Position numbers and translations under genes: made by a program
The notes under the pieces: model-generated
The model's input: the letters and a program-made list of their open reading frames with translations, nothing else
The model's database searches: none
Told to the model about the DNA's origin: nothing
Shown: piece after piece, positions 11,655 through 24,100 of the stretch
How the letters are laid out: each line of letters opens with the position of its first letter
Position numbering within the stretch: the first letter of the stretch is position 1
Source: Drosophila pseudoobscura
Lineage: Eukaryota; Arthropoda; Insecta; Diptera; Drosophilidae
Length of the DNA: 64,000 nt
Assembly (NCBI RefSeq): GCF_009870125.1
Contig: NC_046679.1
Span: forward strand, 3,348,001-3,412,000
Reading direction: 5' to 3'

Positions 11655-14600
11655 TTAGAAGACCAGCATCTGATCGGCGCTGCCCTCCGCGCTGTCCTCG
11701 TCGTCGGCGCCCTCATCCTCGTCATCGGAAGTGAGTGATGCGGCGTTATTAACCACGGACTCTGCTTGGATTAGACATCAAATTAAAATTGGTGGGCGTC
11801 ATAAAATACTTGCTTATTCATCGACCATTTTGGTGTGCTAATGAAGGAGCAGGATAGCTTTCCCGTTTCCCCCCCTATGTTCCGCAGAGAGGGTACTTTG
11901 CCTAACGGGTGGAGTCTCTTCTGCCCACACTCATGCGTTATGCATGGCGTATACTTGATATGAATAGTTAAACTCAATTATTGATCCCCTATTACCCATG
12001 GGCCTGCCTTTAACAACCTTAAGTGCAGGGTTAAATCTGCTTAAGCTGACGGCCTGCCCAGGCACTGAAACCGGCTGGGCGATTCGTGTAAGTAGATTAC
12101 GTATCCGCAGTGGAGGGCGAGAAGTTTTCGTTGCCGATAGGCTGGCATTGGCACTGGCACTGGCACTGCGGCAAAGAACTGGGCTAAAGCCTGGCTTAAA
12201 TGCTGCCGTTTCAATGCAGCTATAAGCCAAGCGCTCAGGTGGCCAATCATTCGTGCGGTCTGCAGCTCAATCCATATGAAACTAACCAAAGGAGCTCTGG
12301 TATATATGTTTTTTTTGGCAGTTATCCGCATAAATTGGCATTTCAGCCAGTGTAAACCACCAGGGATTACTCTCGAACATAAAAACCTGCATAGCTTTTT
12401 ATATTTAAACACTCAAAAGACTAACGACAACGTGTTCGTTTTTGATCCTGGCAGCTTCTGCATGGAAGACATTGTGCTGCTATATGGAACAGCTTTGATT
12501 ACTGATGTCGGGTCATTAAAAGCCGTGCGCTACTAATCGCTTCTTTATAGTAACCCTAGTGCTACTACTAGTTCTTCATTGCTACTTGCTGCAATCCTTC
12601 CGCTGCTTCTCGCTCCTTCATTAGAGTCCCTCAGTTCTACTCGCTCCTCCATTGTTATCGTATTTTCTCGCTTCTTTGTTGGTTTACAGGTTTCTACAAT
12701 AAACCCCGTAGGCTGCCTCATACTTAAGAACTGTTTTGCATCTTTCCTTCGCTGTTCTTTGAAGGAAACCCGACGTGTACTTATTTCTTTCTTACTCGCT
12801 CATTCCTGCTGAAGCATTCCTGCCCCTGACTGTTCTATCATTCAATTAATTCTGCCTCTGATCGCTCCTTCAGTGGAACGTTTGTAAAACTTTGTGGGCT
12901 TTCCTTATACCCGTATTCCCACGCCGAATGTTTATGTTAAGTGTTTATAGCCGACTAGTACCCTGGATAGTATACCCCCCCGTACTCACCGCAGTTGGGC
13001 TTGCCGCGTGTGCGGGTGTTGGCGAACTCCACTCCGTGCTTGTCCACGCACCAGCAGACCCCCACCGAATTGTGGCACTGGGTGGGCTTGTAGAATCCCT
13101 GGATGTCGCAGTCTGGGGCGTAGGCGCCTAATTAGTTTACGTCGGCAACAATAGGCATTCGGCATTCGGCGGCAGCGACGGCGGCGTGGGAGGAGTTGGA
13201 GTAAAAGAGGTATGCCACATTTTAGTAAGTCAGAGTAATTGACAGAGGCTGAATGGGGTAGGGGGGGCAGTGGGGTAGAGTGAAAAGCGGCACAAGCAAA
13301 GTTGTTGTTATAGTATTCTATTTTGATGTTTGTGGGTCGTGTGGCAGGATAGGCACAAAGAAATAGAAAGAGAAAATTATATAGTTAAAGTTTAGAAAAA
13401 GCAAACGCAAAAGCATTGGGCATGGCCATGGGCATGGAGCGGGAGGGTTTAAAAAAGTTCTGTGTTGTTGTTAAAAGTGTTTAATTTGCGGGCTTAAAAA
13501 AGTTGCGTTTGGCTAAGAGATAGAGAAAGAGGAGAAGGGGAGTGAGAGTGAGAGACGAGAGCTAACAACAAAAGCAGAGCGCGAAAAAAGGTTACTCCTA
13601 TAAATCGCTGGTGTTTCTATCTGTAGCTGTATCTTTATCTATGAGTGTCTGTATCTGTATCTGTGTGTATCTGTTTGTGGCAAGTGTTGGTGGAAGTGTG
13701 TCAGGGTTTTCTATTTGGCTGTCAGGCGCCTAATTATAGTTTGAAAAGGGTTTTCCAACGAGTGTGTAAAGTAAGAGTAAGAGTAAATTGTGTGAAGCAA
13801 ACAAAGCGCTCTGTGGAAGGTGGAAAGTGGAAAGAGGCAAGAGGCAAAGAGGGAGACAGAGCTGGCATATAGTAGCAAATACAAAGAGATAGAGAGAGAG
13901 AGGTAAAGAGCAGTAGTGTAAGTAACGAAAAACCAACTGAAACAGAATTACTCTTTTTGCTACCCTTTAATTCTTTTTTTTCGTTTTTTTCTTTCTTTTT
14001 TTGGGGCTTAGTTTTGCGTGGTTTTGAGGGGTATTTTCTTTTTGTTGTTGTTGTTTATTGTTGTTGTTGTTGTTGTTGGGGGTAGGAGGGGAGGATAAAC
14101 GAAACCCAAAGACCCCCGCACAACTCATACGAATACATAGAGAGAACATAGAAGTAGTTAGTGTTATGTAGCTAGAGAAATGTCCACCTGTACCTATCTC
14201 ACCTGCAAAGTCGCCGGCGATTCTTCGTCGCACCGCAGCGCATGGGCGATCGGTCTTCTCGAAGCAGCGGCACCATTCCCGTGTGTTGATCGCACTGTCC
14301 GTGTCCAGGTCGCAGGTGTCGATGAAGGGCTTGATGCAGCGCTCGTTCTGGTCGTGCTCCAGGTCGTACATCTCCTGCAGCGACAGCAGCCCGTCGTTGT
14401 TCAGATCCAGATGGCCGAACATCCACTTGGCCTCCGTCTTGCAGGCGGGCGGGAAGTGGGCCTTGGACTTCTGGCTGTGCTGACGGCGCTTCTTGCTGTC
14501 GGCCATGATCACGGAGAACCAGTCGAGCAGACGGTTGCCAATGGCGGTCAATTGCTGCGGCTTGCATTCGGCCGATTTCGAGGGATATCCTGCTGTTAAG

Positions 14601-15114
14601 GATGATAAGATGGTATTTTTTTTGGAGATGCAGCTGGCAGCTGGCAGATGGCCTTACCATTCAAATTGCTATTCTTGTTGAACTTTTGCTGCTGCTTCTC
14701 CACCACCTCGTTGTAGTTGCGCATCTTGTGCTTGTCCTCCTGGTACTTGGCATCCTGCCAAACCGATACAGAAAGGAAGTGCGTGAAGGAAGACGTCTTC
14801 GTATGCAAAACCCCGGACTCACCTTCTTGTAGGCCGTGTACTTCAGATACTTGTAGTGCTTGTTGTCGTACTTGATCTCCTCGGGCGTGAAGGTGTACTG
14901 CGCATTGATGTGGTTGTAGTGCCGGTTGTTATCCTCCTTGTCCTGCGGGAAGACACACACAAATCAGACCCCACGCCGAGGCGCAACCAAAAACCAACTT
15001 ACATTCATGATCGTGTTGAAGTCGTTGGTGTTGCCACCCATGATGTTGCCGCTGTTCATCATGATGTTGTTGTTGCTGCTGTCCTTGTAGGCCTGCTGCT
15101 GCTGCTGTTGTTGC

Positions 15115-15145
<31 letters not shown>

Positions 15146-18100
15146 CGAGGCTGATCTTCTTGTTGTACTTGTTGTACCCGGCGATGCGCTGCAGCCGCTT
15201 TCCATCGACATTCTCTGGAAAATGAGCCAACACGAAAATGGAAAATGGAAAATCGAAAAATGGTGGTCATAAAATCGCTTGGCTAGGCAAACTTTTCCCT
15301 GGCCAGCCAACTGTTCAGCGAGCCATCGTTTCTACTTTATGTATGTATTTTCCTTTCGTGCCACAACAAGAGCTGCCTGGCAGTGCTCTCTCATCTGTGA
15401 AAAATTGAGAATTAACGCTGCCTCCTGGCTGCCTCACCGAGTGGACGCCACTCGTTCTCATCCGCTCATGAGAGTGGGAGAGAGAGGCACAGAACAGCAC
15501 AATGGGCGTCGGAACAATGGGCGGCTACTTGTTCGACGGCCTATTAAATATTTAACAAGTGATATGCTCGGCGAAAATATTTAAGGCCAAAAGCCTTTGT
15601 TTGGTAATTGGAATTTTTAATTGCCAGACTTGAATAAATCGCGCGGATTGCCAGCGGCAGCGGAGGGTGCACCACCCCATCACCACACCCCACCCCACCA
15701 CATACCCACCACGTACACCGTTTCTGTAGCATACTTCGGTGGGTAAATGACTCCCGACTCTGGCGGGCAGCCTAAGCCTGTCGCAAAATATGCATGCAAT
15801 TTATTCTGTAGTCTGTCCACAGACAGAGAGGCCCGTCCCCATCCCCAGTCCCAGTCCCATTCCCAGTCACAATCTGGCCGCTTGCCAGGTTCAGGACCAG
15901 GCTCAGGCTCATTATGCGGCCTGCCCCTGGAGCTGGGTCTCGGTTTGGGACTCGGGTTGCGGTGTGGTGTGGTTTGGCTTGTATTGTATTTGTTTCGGAA
16001 TTTCCAGTACGTTTTTTTCTGACGTTTGTTAGAGAGGACTTACCCTTGCAGGGACAGAATCCCTTGCAGGCGATCCGTATGGTTGTCGAATGTATGCAAT
16101 TGTGATAATCCAATCTGCATAGTGATGAGTAGGTCCTGTTGTCGGCGCCACACAGGAACGTCGGCTTGGCCACAGGACACGGCTTGCAGTTGCTGTACGG
16201 CAGCAGACGAGTGGATTTATGCAAAGAAAGAGAGCAGAGGTAGACTTAGACTTAGAGGGAGAGAAGTCATGAGAAATCAGAGAAGTAAAGCTCGAGAGGG
16301 CGCAACAGCAACAAATAGATGACATGCAAAATTAATTTTTATGCAAATGAAGTCTACGTTGGTTTTTTTCTTCTCCAGCTTCCATTCTTATCCAGGAGTC
16401 CCCAGGTAGGTTCAACGGGAGACCTCTCCTGGCACTGTATGTACTTGCTGGCCAGGACACACCGGCGGGTGTGTCCCCGTCTTCCTGCTTATACATTTAT
16501 TTAAATATTTATTTAATACACGCCGCACGCACGCTCAGGCAAACAGTCGAGCCATGAGATTGGTCAGGAAGTTGTACAGGACAGGCACAGGTCGTGCCCT
16601 GCCTCAAACTTTATTTAATAATTTGTGCAAATATTTAAACTGCCAACAGGCTTCAAGTGAGACCGAAAAAGGGACATTTTACTACACATATATTAGATAA
16701 ATGTACGAATATTGTAAACGTCTTTATATCTATGGCCAGAGAACCTTCTATTCGAGATCTATAGATACATAACATTCCTGGCTATCATATAGGGTATCTG
16801 CATACTGCCTACGTATCGGTGTACTGCATTATCTTTAATATTGATTTAATTTATAGAATACAAGGATTACAAGTTGTTTTACAGGGTCTGCTTAAGGTGG
16901 GAAACCACAACGATGAGCATATGAATAGGAAACGTTATCGTATGACTGACTTTTAATATGCCTGGAACGCCTGACCTGACTTTCATGAGCCCTTAAAGGC
17001 CACTATTGCTGCCACTCATGGTTTTAAATTGCAACATCATAATTGGACCCCAATCAATGCAGCAATGTATCTTTTATTCATTCTCTGTGCGGCCATTTGC
17101 AAGAAATAATTTACGCCACTGTACCACTTTGCGGCACTCTTTTTTTGCCCCACATTAAAAGCCAACAAAAAGATTAATTCAATTAATTGCTGGGCACCGC
17201 CACTGCCACTGCCACTGCTGATGCTTCTGCTACCGCTGTTCCTGCTACTGTTTCTGCAGTGGCTGTCCATTCATTAAAAAAGGCTTTAGGTTGAGGCTTT
17301 TATCAGTTTTTATTGCCCACACACACACGCACACAGACACAGAGGATGGCCCAGAGGAGCACTCCTTTCTCCCCTGTATCCCCCAATATATTTCATAATT
17401 TTATTTCGAAATATATGTATGTGTATATGCAATGTTTTCCGTGTAATTTGGGGATTTTTTTCCCCCGTGTTTTTTGCGCGTACTCGTACGAATATCAAAT
17501 GCATTTGGCGTATAATTTTTTCCCATACTCCTCTGTCGGACCACTGAAAAGAAAGTAATTTTCCTAATTGGCCCAATTTGCCAGTCATTATTAGGGGATT
17601 GTATTGGTATGTAAAATATTAATTGGAAACTGGTCGGCGAATCAGATGCTGCACCGAAAAGAGCTTTCCCATAATTACCGCTCGGCAGGAATACAAATAG
17701 AAATCTCAATTGTTATTGCAATTTCTCTTAGCTATTTGTGTTTGCTCTCCAAACGAAATGCTATGCATTTTGTATAACAATAAATAGTGCCTTAATACTA
17801 TTATTTAGGGCCAAAGAAAATAGCCAACAAATTGAATAAAATGAAAGGAAGGTTGCATTTGAGCTTGTGGCTGGGTAAACCTTTTGTGTCTTTTTTTGTC
17901 CAACATTTTGCATGCAGTCGCCACTCAACCTGGCCAATTTCGTTTCAGAGCCAAAGTAAACGAACCAATGGCCAAAAACCAATACAAACGAATAGCTATA
18001 TATTTTTGTGTGTGTGTGTGTGCCTCACTTTTAATTAAAAATTCTCTCGCATGTTCTTTTGCACGCTTCCGCTTGGAGTTCTGTTTGCTTCCCTCTGACG

Positions 18101-21100
18101 GATTGTTTATATAAATTTAATGAAATTCTTAGGGGCAAGTAAATAGTAAGACGAATAAATTGTGCCATGCAACAAACGATGCCTCATTCAGTGACAGGAG
18201 TTTCGAGAGCGGCATCATCACAGGGCTGCCATCTTGAATGGCCTTTCCGCCACAGGAGCTGCGGTTGCTTTGCACAAATTGCCCATCAAATGGCTGGCCA
18301 CATGCCGTTTCCCTGTGTCCCTGTGTCCCTATGAAAAATGTGTAAATTTTTACTCAAATATTTGCTTTCAATTTTGCCACACAGCCTGACCCAACTGGGT
18401 TTTCGGGGGCAGGACTCCCTTTGAGCTGCTGTTGCTGCTGCTGCTTTTGCTTCTGCTGCTGCTTCTGATGCTGGAGCCGACAGCTTCATGTGCATAGACC
18501 ACAAAACAGCTCAGTGGTTTCGAATAACTGCCAGAGACAGGCAGCATGTGGCACACACGCCCATGCCCATGCCCACGCACACGCACACACACAGTGGAAT
18601 ATCTGAGTTGTGGCTGAGGTGAGGTGAGAGCTGAACTATGTGGCACTTGCCACCGCTCCGAAACCCGCTCGATGGCATGGCATATTGTTACAGCAAACAA
18701 TGCCCGCCTCACACATGAGTTATGACTGGATCACATTCGGTGCCGCCTGCCGCCTGCCGCCTGCCTGCCGCCTGCCTTGCCTTTTGGTCTGGTCTATTAG
18801 AAGTGGCCCCGTTTCCGAGCAAGGAGTGACCCCTTTGCCAAAGCAAATCCTTTGTCTGACATTTGCCTGAATGGAAAGATGAGAGCTAGAGCAGGAGCAA
18901 AGGCTCCAGCCGCCTGCTGCCTGCCGCCTGTCAGGCCCCGATGATGAGTAGGAAATGTTGGATCAAACTATTGATTTTGCCCCCTGCGTGGTGGGGCACA
19001 CTCCGCAGACGGCATTCATATTTCATGCCATTGACATAGATACTCTCGCCACACAAATGTATGCATAAAAGGGAAATTTCCGTGAAAGCAAAATTGAAAA
19101 GAAAATTCGTGCACATAGGAAAAAATGTCAAAAGCCATTGTTAATGTCAGCGCACTGGGACCCGGACCCGGACCCGGACTCGTGATTTGCCTATAGATTG
19201 ATTTTTACACTCAGACAAACACACACAGCCACAGACACGACACTTTTGGGGGCACGGATGAGGGCGTGGCTGTTTGGAAAATGGATTTTAATTCAATTAC
19301 AATCGCCTGTGGGTGTGGAAATTTATCGCTCCATTGCCAGAAAATGTTCCACAATTTGTATGCGCAAGTATTTGCCGAAAATGAGTTTTCCGTTCAACAA
19401 AGCCTCATCAAAGGATATATGTAGGAAAAAACTTTCACTTGTGCCACTTGGTGGCACCCAAAAAAAGTGTCAAGCGACGAGCATGAAATTAAACTTTTTT
19501 TGGAAATGAAAACAATCGATAAAAAAGATGAACATCAACAACAAGCCAAATATTTTGAAAACATGGGTATTTTGGGTCATGGCTTATAAAAGGATTTTCA
19601 AGTGGGGGCAGGGGAGAATCTGCCAGAAAAGTTGGTCTTTGAATGAAGTTCTACTGTTGATGAAAGCCTGACCTCAGGTGCTTGTAATCTAGAATTTTGT
19701 GGCTGTCGGATCTACCGTAGCATCAGTAGTTCTAAGGCACGTTCTCCATTGATTTTTCTCTGATTTCTGTATGTATTTGCCGATAACCACAGGCTTCACA
19801 CTCCCCCGAAAAATTTCAGGCAAACATTTTCACAACGGAAATCGATGTTTGAAAGTTGCCAACAACTTCCTATCGCTGTTTGGAAACATGGTAACCCTTG
19901 CCACCTTTTTGGAGAGGTTCTCGGAAGGGAAGCCAATCAGGCCTTGACACAGACTCGACTTTGACTTCATTTTCCTGCCTCTCCCACTGCCACACCTGCC
20001 GCAGGCACTACACGCTTTCCCTTTTCCCTTCTCCCGCCCCTGGCTAAGGCTCGAGTTGCTCTTTCCTTGAGGAAGTGTTCGCGTGTGGCTCCACAATTTG
20101 GGTTAGGGTCAAAGCGATAACACTGAACAAGTCAGAGGATACGACGACGGCACGCGTCAAAGGGTAAAGGCCGTAAAGCTGTCGTTGCGGCCCATTCAGG
20201 CAGAAGTATGCCAGCGCCAGCGAAAAAAAAAACCAGCAGCAGCAGCAGAAACAACAAAAACAGGCCAGGGCCCAGGACCGGGCCCGGGCCCGGGCACCAG
20301 CAAGACTGCGTGCTAAAAATTGTACCACTGTAAATTTATTGCGGAATTTTTATACACGATAAAACAATTTGTTATTAGCATGGCCACCAGGCAAATCTGC
20401 GATAGGAGACGGCACCCGGTTTTGATGTCAAAGGTGACCCTCAACCCTTTTGTTCGACGAGAATTTGCTTAATGAAATGTGAAATCCCATTGAAAAGGCG
20501 GCCCAAAGTTAAATGCTCGACTACTCACTCCAATTCCTCATCATCGTCCTGCTGAATGGCGGTTGGTGCTCCTCCTGCTGGTGGAATCTGCTGCTGTTGC
20601 TGCTGTTGTTGCTGCTGCTGTTGTTGCTGTTGTTGCTGCTTATCGCCGCCGGCAATGTTGTTTTCGTAGAAGACATCATCCTCCTTGGACTCGTCGTCGT
20701 CGCCCAGGCTCAGGCTCTTGTCCTCGTCGTCGCTCTCTTCGTTGGCCTGGACATTGGTTGGGGCATTGTTGCTGGTGCTGCTATCGTTGCTGTTGTCCTC
20801 ATCATCATTGGTGAGGTCCTCGGCGTCCTGGCTGTCCTGGTTATCCTGCTGATTGACGCGCCGCTTGGCCTCCTCCTCCAAGTACTTGGCCTTGGTGATT
20901 ATCTCATCCCTGGAGAAGGTTGGATTGAGGTTTGGGTTTTGGGGTTAGCTTCGGTGTAAGTTTCAGTTTCCCTTTAATTAGGCCATCAAGCTTAACAACA
21001 GCCATAATGGCAGCCCCCTGCCCGATCCCACTTACCGGTTCTTGTGCAGCTCCTTCTTCGACACGCACACGGCGCTGTACTCGTCCTCCAGCAGGCAAAT

Positions 21101-24100
21101 CTCACGCTTCTTGCAGTTCAGCGGTCGGCAAAGGTCACCTGCAGGCAGAGGAGTGTTTCAATTTAATTTATTAATTCACTCCGTGCCATCGCCGGAGAGA
21201 GGCCCCAAGCCCTGTAGCCGGCCATAACTGCGATAACACATTGCCGGCCATTTGTCCTTGGCTTTTCTGAAAACTTAATTGGCCGTAGCCGTAGCCCCCC
21301 AGGCGAAATCCAATGAAGTGTGGACCACCAGGACCTGGCTTACTTACTTGAGGGATCATGGATCCAGCGCTTGTGTTCGCCCAAATTCTTGTTCTGCGTG
21401 TTTTTGTTAATCTGTGAATATGAAACAGGAGAGAAAGAGAGAGTGAGTGAGTGAGTGAGTGAGTGAGATAAGGGAGAGAGTAAAAACAACCATAAATTGC
21501 TTTTGAAATATTTGCTAGTTTAATTTTGTTATTTAAATGCATAAAAAATGCAAAACTCACATAAGCCAAACTGACGTCTGTCAGAAATTCGCACACATTC
21601 AGGGACTACACACCCATATATCCATATATCAACCAAACAGAACCCATTCAGACGCAGTGAGGTGTATATCATGCTCGCACACCCGGCGTATGCGTAATGG
21701 CAGTCCATATACCAGGACAAGGACCAGGACCAGCACCAGGAATCGGCCCGAGGACAATGTGTAGCATTTGCATTGCCAGTGTCGGGGAAGGGGAGTGCGA
21801 ATGAAAGTAGAAAGGCAAACATTGCTCTTTCATAGCAGTCAGTGGGAGAGAGGGAGGGTGAAGGGGGAGCTGGAGTCATGCTCATATGTAGGTGTTTCTA
21901 ATGATGATCAATAGTTTATCTGTTGTGGCAGCAAATGGAGCTGAAAGTGGGTCTAACAGATAGCTACTAGAGAGGGCTCTTTAGAGTTTCACTGCAGAAA
22001 TTTCATATTTCTGATTGCGAGGATGAGAGTATGGTCTGCTTCATGATTTTCGAAATTTCTGAAGGGGTCTTGTGACTATCTATGAAATGTAGGTCAGTAT
22101 TTTAAATAATTTTGATATCATTTCAAGCAAATGTATAATGAAGTCGCCAAGAATATTCCACTTCATTTTGCAGAAGGATATGTCATATACTCCCTTTTTA
22201 TACACATATATCGTATATATATATATAGAACATACTCTGCGAGAACATATGCAAATATGATTGTGAACGAAATATATGGCATACGCTTGCGTTGCTTAGT
22301 TATGCGACACTCTCTCTGCGGAGGAGATTTATTTTAATTTAATTCAATTCAATTCAGCACGCAGCTTAAGCACATACACTGCAGTACACATACATATGGA
22401 TATACACCCTATCCCTGTCCCTGTCCCTGTCCCATACACAGTGCCCATACGCTGGTGGGTATTGTCAGGCCAACCGAAATGTTATTAAGTGCAATGGTGC
22501 GTATGCATAATATTTAACTTGTCTATACAATTTATGACACACTAACAGCAGCTGCAACAACAGCAACATCCGGCAACAGCCGCAAACAACAACTCCGTCA
22601 GCTGCAACAATAAGCTGCTGCTTCTGCTGCTGCCGCCACGCCCACAGTTGCCATAGTTAAAAAGGGGTGAAATATTGTGCAAAAAAATGGAAATAAGTAA
22701 AAATATATATATAAATTTTCAGCCGTCAGCCACCCACATTGACTTGACAGTTTTGCAAATGGCGGAGCGCCTGAAAGACTGCATTGAAATTTTTATACTC
22801 TAACAGAGGGCATTGTGATTAGAAAGCACTTCCGACTAACATTTAATCTTTAATCTTTTGCAAAGTGAATCCTCTGCAATGCTCTTATCCCAGATCCTAT
22901 TACTATTATTATTTTGCTGAAGTCGGAATTATCAAAATGTTTAAGGGTATATGCTCCATCGGTATCGGTAAATGGCGCCTTCTATTGCTGTGTCTCTTAT
23001 TTTTACTGCTGCTGCACTACCTACTATAGTGGTTCTGTTGCTTTTGCTGCTGCTGATATTGCAATCGCTGATGTCAGTTGGCTTAATGAAAACGACAGGA
23101 ACAGCAGAACAGTTGGAGCGGCAGCTGAAAGCTTCGAGCCCGGTTTGGGTTTGGGATCGGGGGTAGTGCGACAATACGGAACCTGGCTACAAATGGCAAC
23201 TGCCTTTGCCTGTGGAACCCTCTCGCTGGCACCCAACCACAGGGCCACACGGACATACAACAGCTCAAGTGCGAAGTGGCAATTTCAGGGCACACAGCCA
23301 GGCAGGCAGCCAGCCAGGCCTCCAACTCCGCCTCCGGCCTGCAATGTCTGTAATGCAATAAACTCGTCCAGGACGTGGACGCAGGCAATTTGCATGCGTT
23401 AAAACGCAATTTGTGCCCGTTTCCTGGCCGCGGTCACCGCCTCACACTCTGATCCATCCGGCTCCGAGCCAGCACTGGACCCACTGCATATCCCTTTGAG
23501 ACTCTCCATCGGATCCAGGAGAGGCTCTGGTATCTCCTATATCTTTAATGCTCTCCCTGCCCTGCCGCCCCGCAGCCCACTGTGCGTGAGTGTGTCAGAG
23601 ATGCGTGTGTGGCTCTGTGGCTCTGTGGCTGGGGCCGTTGATTGGCTTGGTCGCGAATCTGAGTGGGATGCGTCTGTGGTGCTCCATTTTGTTGGCTTTA
23701 ATTGCGATGCGTTTGCTGCGGTGATGGCGGTGCTGCTGCTGGTGCTGGCAGTGGCTATGCGATTGACCTTATTGCGGTTTTAAGGTGGCACCCACGCGTG
23801 ATAAACTTGCACGTGGCAGTGCTGGGCTAATGGGCAAATGGCGCCCAGCCCGGTGACATGGCAAGTCCGTGGTGTGACTCGTTTACGTGTTCAAAATGTG
23901 CCCCATCATCGGAAGCAGTAAAATTGGGTCACAGCTGCCGCTGCCATTCCGGAGGGTCCGTGGGGACGTGCCACAACCGCCCAAAATGCAACAAAAGCGT
24001 GCGGACAATGCTGCAACTTGAGCCAGCACTTAGCTCCCGCTGCCACAGCCTCCAACTCAAACGCTCCCTTAGCTTCTGCTTCTGCCTCTGCCTCTCCTCA

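Noticed and set aside
12575..12870. Repeated CTCGCTCCTTCATT-like words as a possible CRISPR-like or satellite array
   Set aside because: Unit length and sequence are too irregular, and the host is an insect; at most an old minisatellite.
22914..23402. 162-codon open frame on the plus strand
   Set aside because: Composition is CTG-rich simple sequence; several equally long frames overlap it on both strands.
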